From Cladosporium sp. IMV 00045 (taxonomy: Eukaryota; Ascomycota; Dothideomycetes; Cladosporiales; Cladosporiaceae), in contig MSJI02000538.1 of the NCBI GenBank assembly GCA_001931905.2, forward strand, positions 127,937 through 191,936: a DNA stretch of 64,000 nt, in the 5' to 3' direction. Below, in pieces: positions 1 through 8,371 of the stretch. A program made the translations under genes and the position numbers. The stretch's first letter is position 1, and each line of letters begins with the position of its first letter. The notes beneath the pieces are model-generated. The model was not told the DNA's origin and made no database searches. It worked only from the letters and a program-made list of their open reading frames with translations.

Positions 1-328
1 CTCTGCTGTCTCATAACAAAGTGGGTTTGCCCCCATGTTTGTCCAAATCGACCACCAAACTGTTTCCTGTTTCAAAAGGGAAACCTGCCAAATGGGTGAA
101 GTTCAGGACCACTCCAAGCGGGCTTTCATTCACGTGCTTTGATCAGAACGTAAGTGAATGAACTCTGTTCGCCAAGAGGGTTCGGATAGTGCCGTTGAGA
201 GACGCCGCATTGTTATTGAGTAGATACAAATAGAATTGATAGATCATGCGCTTTGCGCCTTGGTATCTGACTTTCTTGCAACAAGAATCGTCTCACGCCA
301 GAGCATGTATACATCGATTCAACGCAAC
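1..328. other. 5' flank of first gene, no gene seen
   Basis: No convincing coding frame or RNA gene is visible. The last part is presumably the promoter and leader of the gene that follows. An in-frame ATG at 305 offers an alternative start eight codons upstream of the one chosen. Confidence 0.4.
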
Positions 329-2059
329 ATGTCGTACCGCGAGCAAGGAAGCGACGAGATGAGCGAAGGAAGCGAGTTCGGCTCAGAGACTGCTGAGCAG
401 AGGATGGAGCGGGCACGTCGAGTATATGGTTGCAAGACTTCGTAACGGCGGCTAACATACCACCAGGAGCTCATCGAGAGGCAGATGTGGGAGGACTTCA
501 GACGTCGAGAGGCGTCTGTCGTACACCAGACGGGTGCCAATCACGGCGATCCTTACGGAACGACTCTGCAGCTGCCAGAGGTACCAGATCTAAGCAGCGA
601 GCGTGCATACGCGGAGGTCCCAGATTTTGCACAGACGGCACCAAGCATGTCCAGAATGAGGACTACCATGGTCCCAGCAGTCAGGCCGCCAGAGCAGATG
701 ATGAGCTTCGAGGACTTCCAGCGTGATGCGGAACTTCAGGAAGCTCTGGGCGCTGCCAGAGCGTATCGTGACCAGAGAATGGGCCCGACTCGATCCTCAT
801 ACCAGGGGCACGTCGAGAACCCGTTCGCAACACCCAAGCACAACGCATACCAAGTACGTCCCCAAGGTTTGCCGCCACCATCCAAGATCCAACGACATGC
901 AAAGCCTGCAGACGATTCCTCGCCCATCAACTCGAGTCCCATGCCAAACGAGCCGATGACGCAGGATTTCTCCCAGCCTCTCGGCTTGGAACACGACCCA
1001 TTCGCGCAAGGTCACCTTCGATCAGCCCAGCAGAATCCTCAAGCCTCTGTTGTCAATCCCTTTACGCCCTTCAACCTGGATGTGAACGCCCCGACTGTTG
1101 CATTGCAACGACCCTTGAACGAGCAAAGCACTCCCGCCTTTCAACGAGGCATTGTGCCACCACATGATCGCCCTGCACCACCCGAGCTGCTTCTTCAGCA
1201 GCCTGCCCAGCTATTTTCTCAGCAGCCGACACAGATGCCGCCCTCAAACGTGCTTTCGCAGGGGTTCTTAGGGAGTCTCTTCGGTCACATACCGGATGTC
1301 GGACTACCGCCTTTTCCACAGCAGATTCTGCCGCGTCCTGGCCCTCCAACTTTGGCACCAGCCTCGCGCGTGCAGCAGCCAACCCTTGTGGATGAGTTGA
1401 AATATCTCAATGCTCACCACGGTCGACCCCCAGTCAACGTCCAATGGCCCTTGGACATCGACATTGGCGTCATCGAGATCTGTACCTTCTGTCCAGACTG
1501 GCTTCTGGTTCCCGAGATGATCGCGCGTGCGGTACGCAATGGCTGGAGTCGGCAGACTCTGGCCAAGGCAATCTTGCACGCCGAGAACCGGTTGACGAGG
1601 GGCAACTTCCAGACAGTCTATGGCAGAGTGCAGAAGCAGATCTCCATCGGATGCAAGCTCGTTGAAGGCATATCGCTCGCCTCCGTCGCCAGTGGTGGAG
1701 CCAGGTTCAACTCGGATGACTTCCGGAACCTGCGCGGCCTGCAGCACGACTTGACCGCGAACTCCTGGCGCTTGCGCGGAACATACACCTCGGCTGACTC
1801 TGTTGAAGAGATGGGCCATATGCGTCTCTCAACGATGCTTTCCAGCGTGGTGAATTGGCCCACCGGTGCAGACCGCCTTCTCCTGACTCAGTGCATGGAG
1901 TATGCCCGCGACCACCCAGAAGAGAACCTGGATACCAGGCACTGGAATGAGATTATTGAGAGGCACGGCTTCACGGCGCCGCCAGCTCCAGCTCCAGCTC
2001 GAGGCGTGAATCGGGACACTGAAGCGCTTGAGAAGCTTGAGCAGGCGGCTGACCCATGA
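329..2059 (+). CDS. Hypothetical Pro/Gln-rich protein, two exons
   Basis: Not recognised. I join exon 1 (329-421) to exon 2 (467-2059) across a 45-nt GT-AG intron (422-466) with a GGCTAAC branch point; the frame is kept and gives 561 residues. The joined N-terminus is highly charged and probably helical (ERARR-ELIERQMWEDFRRRE), which supports the splice because unspliced reading stops within the intron. Residues about 60-330 are low-complexity, rich in Pro, Gln and Ser, and likely disordered. The C-terminal third (about 345-540) looks folded, with aromatic and hydrophobic spacing (WPLDIDIGVIEICTFCPDWL), and ends in a PAPAPA tract. I see no zinc finger, RRM or catalytic motif. The start at 329 is the second in-frame ATG; 305 is also possible. 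Confidence 0.6.
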
Positions 2060-2875
2060 TCCGTAACGACGCTCTCGTGGATGGCATGGCTGTTTCTGGC
2101 ACTGGTATGCTTGGAAGTTGAGAACAAAGCGGCGGATATGAGCTCTGTCTGATAGTCGTTATCACTTTGCTTGCAGGACTGAGGCAGCCAGCTCAGTTCC
2201 AGAGGTGCTTTAATTCTTGAAGATCTCGAGGACGAACCTACAAGGGTTCATCGAACTTGCATCGTTTCGGCATGGTATTGGGCAGGCGTTTTGGGATTTG
2301 TTGATTTCCAGAAAGAGGCTGCAATGAACGGCCTCTCATCATTAATTCATACGCTTCAAGGGTTAGCTGGTCCTAATGACAATATGACTTGGCCTGTGAT
2401 TTGAGGATTCATGTTTTCCTGTTGGCGTTGCCTGATGTGTCCGCAAATCATGCTGTGTCGCCTGTAATGCTGGTATCACATATCTTTAAGAGCATGTTAA
2501 TCTCTCTTAATCGAATCTTTACCGCAAAAAGCGAGTGAACACATTGTAGTATTGTTTCGTGAGCAACGCCAGGTTGAGAAGTGAAGTCAGCTTTGTCTGT
2601 TGATGCCTGAGGCTGATAGTCAATTTGATGAGGTCTTTGCGCTGTACGCGTTTCGCGCACGCGTTGAATCGCGCTCCACCGCTAGTGGGGAGGCTCCAAA
2701 CGAAACTCTGTCGGCCTAGCAATAATAATACCACGCCCATTACATCCACCTCCAAAACCACAACCAACACCATCCCCCAAGCCATACCACACCCGCCCTC
2801 ACCGATACCCTTCGTCGCATACATTCGTTCACCTCTTCCACTCTCACACTACCAATTCTCGCATAACTCACCAAG
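2060..2875. other. Intergenic, 3' end of first gene and PCNA promoter/leader
   Basis: No credible ORF. The right half holds two MluI-type cell-cycle boxes (separate entry) followed by an A/C-rich, pyrimidine-rich leader typical of fungal 5' UTRs, leading to the split PCNA start codon. Confidence 0.5.
2646..2664 (+). promoter_or_regulatory. Two MCB (MluI cell-cycle) boxes upstream of PCNA
   Basis: Two exact ACGCGT hexamers lie at 2646-2651 and 2659-2664, 13 bp apart, about 210-230 bp upstream of the PCNA start. ACGCGT is the known site of the MBF (Mbp1/Swi6-type) factor that drives G1/S genes in yeasts, including PCNA. The motif and spacing are seen; its use in this organism is inferred. Confidence 0.6.
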
Positions 2876-3883
2876 AGTAAGTGTCATGACGACGATACCG
2901 CCAAACACAGCTAACACATCATCTCAGTGTTGGAGGCACGTCTCGAGCAGGCTCAGCTGTTGAAGAAGGTATGCGACCTCACCAATGCACCGGCCAGACC
3001 TGCTCATCGATCTCACTGACATTCTCCACAGGTCGTCGACGCCATCAAGGACCTTGTCCAGGACTGCAACTTCGACTGCAATGACTCCGGCATCGCGCTC
3101 CAGGCCATGGACAACTCCCACGTCGCCCTCGTCTCCATGATGCTCAAGTCCGAATCCTTCTCTCCCTTCCGCTGCGACCGCAATCTCGCTCTCGGCATCA
3201 ACCTTACCTCCCTCACCAAGGTCCTCCGCTGCGCACAGAACGAGGACATCCTCACCCTCAAGGCCGAGGATGCTCCTGATGTTGTCAACCTGGTTTTCGA
3301 GAGCGCGGAGAGCGACAGGCTGAGCGAGTACGACATCAAGCTCATGGACATTGATCAGGAGCACCTGGGTATCCCCGACACTGAATACGCCGCGACGATC
3401 TCCATGCCCAGCTCCGAGTTCTCTAGGATCACCAGGGATCTGTCCGCCCTATCAGAGTCTGGTGAGTAAAAGCGGCTTGATCCTCTAGAGCACATCGTAT
3501 ACTGACTACCTTTTTCAGTCTCCATCGAGTGCACCAAGGAGGGCGTGAAGTTTGCCTGCACCGGTGATATCGGCAACGGTTCAGTCACTCTCCGCCAACA
3601 CACGAACGTCGACGACGAGGCGAAGAACGTTGAGATCAACCTCAGCGAGCCCGTTGCCCTCACCTTCTCGCTCAAGTACCTCGTCAACTTCTGCAAGGCT
3701 GCCGGCCTCAGCGGTCAAGTCAAGCTCTGCCTCAGCAACGAGGTCCCTCTGCTTGTCGAGTACGGCCTGTCCAACAACAGCTATCTCAGGTTCTACCTGG
3801 CCCCTAAGGTAAGCATCCAGGGCATTTCCCTATTCTACAAAGATAAGTGCTAACATTCCCTGCAGATCGGTGACGAGGAGTAA
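2876..3883 (+). CDS. PCNA: Proliferating cell nuclear antigen (DNA sliding clamp)
   Basis: Homotrimeric clamp that tethers replicative polymerases and repair factors to DNA in the nucleus. Five exons: A of the start codon at 2876, then 2928-2968, 3032-3461, 3519-3808 and 3866-3883, giving 259 residues, the family's usual length. Introns (2877-2927, 2969-3031, 3462-3518, 3809-3865) have GT-AG ends and CTAAC/CTGAC branch points. The first intron splits the ATG (A^TG), producing the conserved N-terminus MLEARLEQ. Recognisable blocks are DNSHVALV, the RCDRN and LGIPDTEY segments of the clamp and interdomain loop, and the C-terminal LAPKIGDEE. Lys164, the ubiquitin/SUMO acceptor in other eukaryotes, is present in CTKEGVKF by direct residue count. 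MCB boxes upstream suggest G1/S expression. Confidence 0.97.
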
Positions 3884-4423
3884 ACGCTTAACGCGACATG
3901 ACGGACACAAAATTCAGCGAACGGCATTGACGGAGTTCACGGCGAGGGCGCGGTGTATCTAGGAAAGCCCGAGCAGGAAATCGCTTGGTCTGGGAAAGCG
4001 ACTTGGAAGACTTGAAGACACTGGATGAGATAAACCGGGATACCAAGCGTGAAAGGGGAGGTATGGCATGATTTTGCAGAAACACTAGATACCACGACAG
4101 AATCAGACTTGAAGTTTAGGTTGTAAGAAGTCAGCATTAAGCGTCTGCAACAAGATAGGTTGGTGATCAGAGTGAGGTCCTGTTCACTAGCAATACCGTT
4201 TATCAGGAGATGTACTCTCAGCATTAACGATTTTGTGAAGAATATTGACAAACACCTTTTCCCTATGGCTGTTTTTCACTTCCTTCACACCGGCCCTCTG
4301 TGAAACATCGACAGCACCTTCCCCGCGTTGATCCCCGCTGCCTTGCCAGCAGCTCTACATCTTCACATCTTCACGTTCGCGACCTTCTTTCTCCACCACT
4401 CCTTACATCATCCACAAACCATC
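3884..4423. other. Intergenic between PCNA and DUF1776 gene
   Basis: PCNA 3' UTR followed by the promoter and leader of the next gene. The last 100 bases are C/T-rich and ATG-free up to the chosen start. No RNA gene or conserved ORF seen. Confidence 0.4.
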
Positions 4424-5659
4424 ATGACCGACGCGCAACACCTCTTTGACCTGGCGCGCACCCAGTTCAACTCCGTTGCCTCTGATGTAGAGCGCCACTT
4501 CGACCTGGTCGCCTCGCATCTTCGCGAATGGATTCCCTCAGACCCATCTGCACTCGTCAAGTCACCACCTCGCCGACTGCCGCCGCCCACCACCTACCAA
4601 GTCGTCACGCGATGGATGGACAAGCACCGCGCTCTGACCGCTGCGCTCATCGCATTCACAGCCACCGGAGCCGTGAGCACGGGCATCTACGTGCAGAACC
4701 GCAAAGCAAACAAGAAGAGAAGAGCGAGGAAAAGCCCGAGTGGCGCGAGGACGGATGTCGTCGTCGTAGCTGGTGCAACATCCAGTCCCCTCGCATCCGC
4801 CGTGGCTCTTGATCTAGAGAGGAGAGGATTCGTTGTCTATGTCGCTACGTCTTCGACCGAGGAAGAGACGTTTGTCCGCAGCTTGTCGCGCGCAGACTTG
4901 CTGCCTCTGCCAATCTCATCGGCGGACCCGTTCTCCGCACAGGAACAGATTGCCCGCTTCCAGAACTTGCTCGGTCGCGAGCATGTGGCTTTTGACGGTG
5001 CGGAGCCGCATCATCTCGACTTCAAGGGCTTGGTGCTTGTACCGGATACCGGCGCTGCGCCAACCGGCATGATAGGAGAGATTGCGAGCGAGGAGTGGAG
5101 CGACGTCTTGAACGCCAAAGTACTCAACACCATCGCGACTACACAGCTGTTCCTCCCTGCACTCATTGCCCAACAGTCGAAGGTTCTACTTCTTACACCA
5201 TCCATAACGCCCGCTCTGCAACCGCCCGGACATGCCGCGGAGAACACCGCCCACGCGGCTTTGAAGGCTTTTACGTCAACACTGGCAGCTGAGATGAGAG
5301 AACAGAGCACCGGCGTGACAGTCTCCCAATTCAAGCTGGGCAACTTTGACATTCCTTCAGTGACCGCAAAGCAGAGGCGTGAAGGCCAGCCGACGCCGAA
5401 GATTAGGGCTACACCATTGAGGGAGCTGAACAATGCCGTGTTCGATACGCTGGCTGCTCGCAGACCGTCGGCGTCACTTCGCGTTGGACGGGGCAGCCTT
5501 GCATACGACATTGTCGGGTCTATCGCGCCGCAGAAGCTTATCGGGTGGATGCTTGGTCTTGGAAAGCAGAGGCAAGCAAACGTGGAGACCGAGGCGAGGG
5601 AGGAAATGGTCGGAAGCCAGGCGAGTTTGACGTGGGAGAAGATTGACGAGGAAGATTGA
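4424..5659 (+). CDS. DUF1776 family SDR-like membrane protein
   Basis: Single exon, 411 residues from the ATG at 4424 (good context ACCATCATGACC); an upstream TTG-initiated extension is ignored. Residues about 70-90 form one hydrophobic segment (LTAALIAFTATGAVSTGIYV) followed by a very basic stretch, suggesting a single-pass anchor with the C-terminal domain in the cytosol. Residues 111-140 (DVVVVAGATSSPLASAVALD) are a Rossmann-type strand-loop-helix of the short-chain dehydrogenase fold, but the usual TGxxxGxG is altered and no YxxxK catalytic pair is visible near ENTAHAALKAF. Fungal DUF1776 proteins, which to my knowledge include the yeast YNL181W/PBR1 type, have no settled reaction. The gene converges on the next one. 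Confidence 0.8.
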   Translation: MTDAQHLFDLARTQFNSVASDVERHFDLVASHLREWIPSDPSALVKSPPRRLPPPTTYQVVTRWMDKHRALTAALIAFTATGAVSTGIYVQNRKANKKRRARKSPSGARTDVVVVAGATSSPLASAVALDLERRGFVVYVATSSTEEETFVRSLSRADLLPLPISSADPFSAQEQIARFQNLLGREHVAFDGAEPHHLDFKGLVLVPDTGAAPTGMIGEIASEEWSDVLNAKVLNTIATTQLFLPALIAQQSKVLLLTPSITPALQPPGHAAENTAHAALKAFTSTLAAEMREQSTGVTVSQFKLGNFDIPSVTAKQRREGQPTPKIRATPLRELNNAVFDTLAARRPSASLRVGRGSLAYDIVGSIAPQKLIGWMLGLGKQRQANVETEAREEMVGSQASLTWEKIDEED

Positions 5660-6009
5660 AAGAGATCTTGGAGAAGCTGAGGGAATGAAATGCGTTGCCC
5701 TCCCGCAGAAGGGGGCACGGAAAATGAAATCGTCTTGAGGGTTTTTGTGTACGCAGGTTTTGTTTCACTGGCGTTTTTGGAGGAACGACTAACGATACCA
5801 CCCTGCTTACTCTTGTCACAATTAGATTTCTGAATTTCACTTTTCCCCAACACAAACCCTCCCAAAAGTTCAAGCAGTTTCTCCAAACACCATGCGCTCC
5901 CGCTCCAAACTCATAGAAATAACAAACGCAACAGGCCTAGGGAATCGCAAGACAGACAACAACGAAAGCAAAGAGCAGCTCTCCCTCTTACTTCCACGAC
6001 CTGAATAAC
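5660..6009. other. Convergent 3' ends, no gene seen
   Basis: 350 bases between two genes that end towards each other; it should hold both 3' UTRs. Open frames here are only antisense extensions of the neighbours. Confidence 0.4.
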
Positions 6010-6770
6010 TCAAGCCATCTTCCTCCTCCTCAGCATAACCTCCTCATTCCTCCTCATCTCCTCCCGACTCCTCTCCACCGCGCGATCGAGACTCGCCTGA
6101 ATCCTCCCCGCGATCTCCTCCACCGGCGTCTCCATCCCCACGAGTCCGATGAACTTGCCCACTTTCCGCCGCTTGATGCGGATGCGGTCTTTGTCGCTCA
6201 GACCCGCGTAGGGGTTGGGTGCTGAGGGCAGGGGCGAGGAGCTGGAGCGCAGGGTGGTTGTTGAGGCGGAGGTGGGGGTAGAGGTTGATGGGACGGTCGG
6301 TGGCGTGGCGCTTTGGAGGTCTTTGACTGTTTCCATGAGCGTTTCGAGGAATTCTTGCTCGGAGACTGTGGTGGAGGCGGAGAGGGTGGCGTCGACGTCT
6401 GCGGCGCTGGCTGGTGATGTTGGATTGGCGGCAGCAGTGGCAGCAGTGGCAGCAGTGGCAGCGGCGGGATCGCGCTGTTCGTTCGCTGATGATGCTTTGG
6501 TGTTGTTGTCGGCAGCCGGCCGAGCGAGGAAATCTTTGTCCCAGTTCATCAGCGCTGGGTAGTGATGAGTCCAAGGCCAGGGGTGGATTGGTGGTAGTGG
6601 TGGGCTATGCTGTCGAGCTCGTCTTCGGTCAGGAGGTGGAAGGCTAGGAGGGTTTTGGGGAAGGCTGGGTGGGGTGGGCCGGAAGGGAGGGGGACCAGAG
6701 GGGCGAGTTCGAGTTGAAGGGTGGCGATCTTTTTGGACAGAGCGCTGTTGCGCCGGGTTAGGGGGGCCAT
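6010..6770 (-). CDS. Conserved-looking hypothetical protein with apparent 1-nt frameshift
   Basis: Two overlapping minus-strand frames look like one gene. From ATG 6770 the first frame reads MAPLTRRNSALSKKI through LLAFHLLTEDELDSIAHHYHQ and then hits a stop at 6549-6551. The second frame continues sensibly from about 6580 with PWTHHYPALMNWDKDF and runs to a stop at 6010 through GLSDKDRIRIKRRKVGKFIG and a charged helix ERSREEMRRNEEVMLRRRK. Joining needs one extra base at the run of four G at 6580-6583. There is no GT dinucleotide on the coding strand of 6541-6660, so a normal intron cannot explain it. The middle is an Ala/Thr-rich low-complexity linker with a 9-bp repeat. About 253 residues if joined. 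Function unknown. Sequence error, natural mutation or recoding are all possible. Confidence 0.5.
6432..6462. repeat. 9-bp tandem repeat, about 3.4 copies
   Basis: Unit CAGCAGTGG repeated perfectly three times and partly a fourth, inside the preceding gene, where on the minus strand it encodes a repeated Ala-Ala-Thr tract. Probably a length-variable microsatellite-like coding repeat. Confidence 0.8.
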
Positions 6771-8371
6771 TTTGGATGATGGTGAGGGGTGTGCTGCGTT
6801 GGTGGTGTTGGATGTTCTTGCTTGGTATTGTGGTATTCTGCTCTTTCAACGACCAGCGATGTCGAGCGATTATCGGTGGACGCAATGATTATTTCAAAAA
6901 TTCGACAACGATGGGAGGGAGCCCTGGAAGGCGGAAGTGGTGAGATGAATGTGCTCGTCAGGATTCTATGGCTGTGAAGTTGCGATTATATTGGATTTCT
7001 TTGTTGAGACAGGAAGTTTGATGAGCTCTGATGTCTCGATTATCTCGACGGCCTTCAAGACAAAGAAGGCCAAGATTCAGCCATAAATTTGAGCGAGACA
7101 TGATCGTCTAATTATTTTCTTTGTTTTCCTCACCCGAATTGGGCTTGGGCGTGCAGGGGTTGTTGCATTGTTGGAATGGCTGTGATGATGAGACGACCAC
7201 GCTGTTTCGCTATGGATGGTCTGGGTCGTTGTCTAGCTCTGGTAGCTATTTCCTTTCCATTCACTAATAGTCGTGGTTTTCAATCTATTGCTCGTGGTGA
7301 CCTCACGGCATAAGAGGCCTTCAGAGCAAGCCAGCCTGGCCTATGATCGGCCACCAACGAGTTTCTCGCATAGGAACAAACAATGGTCAAGTCAGCTGAA
7401 ATCTGAGAGCCAGCGACGCCGGCAAAGAGACAGGAATGCATACATAGGACGCACGTTTCCACGACTGCCAGACGACGTCCGAGCCGTCACTTCACGTCTG
7501 ACGACGCCTCAGCTGCATTCGAGCAGAAACCCAAAGCCCTCAAATAGACCCAACAAGAACTTGAATGTAGCGCACTGAAAGAAACTCATTGAATCAATCA
7601 AATAAACATTGAAAATTGTTCCTCTATACAAGAATAGTCGTGATCTCGTAGTCCGTAGACCGCATCGCATCGCCTCGCCTCGCCCTTCCCTTCTGCGAAC
7701 GTATAGTAAGCCCCGAGCGATGAACAAAAGAACATTCAAAGTTGCATCATTGCCAAAGAGACAAGAAAAATCGAAGATCAAATCGCAAAAGCTGACGGTT
7801 TATCATCTTCCTTCTTTGAGAAAAGGGAAAGAAAGAAACCTCGATATCGTCCAAGCGACCGTGGGAAGAAACAATGAGAAAGCAGATTCGAGAACAACCT
7901 CAGCGAGATCTCTGGATCGGAGCGAATGCTTTGATTGAAACCATCCGAAGCGTCTCCATAAGCAGAAAGCCTCCGAAATATCGCATGTCCCTAAAGGGGG
8001 AAAAACCAGATCGTTGGGATCGCAACCGCGCGCAAATCCAAAGCCAAAATAAAGCAAAGGGCCGCCTCTATATTGTAAAACTCCAGTAAAAGTCGCTAGG
8101 ATATCGGGGGGAAAGAAAGAAAAAGAAACAAAGCCTCCAGGGAAAACAAGAAAGCTGGTTTACTGCAGCGGTTTGAGCGCACCCGGACAATCCACCACAT
8201 CTCTTCGTGATATGGGTGGAGAAAATGTCGGGTCCGGGAGCGCTCGGGTATCATTCAGACGGTCGCGTCTGCGTGTATGTTGAGATGGTCGTCGTTCTAT
8301 CGCGTTGTCGTCACGTTTCGTGCGAATGTCCTCCTCCATCTTTCGTTTCCACCCTAAGTTCCTTCGGGAAC
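6771..8371. other. 1.6-kb intergenic stretch downstream of areA
   Basis: Short open frames on both strands have no coding character (Ser/Arg-rich, no domains). It lies 3' of areA and 5' of the frameshifted gene. In Aspergillus the areA 3' UTR is long and controls mRNA stability, so part of 7.8-8.37 kb may be that UTR; this is inference. No tRNA or repeat of note. Confidence 0.4.

Noticed and set aside
5011..5886. 291-codon minus-strand frame
   Set aside because: Antisense to the DUF1776 gene, whose plus-strand protein is clearly real.
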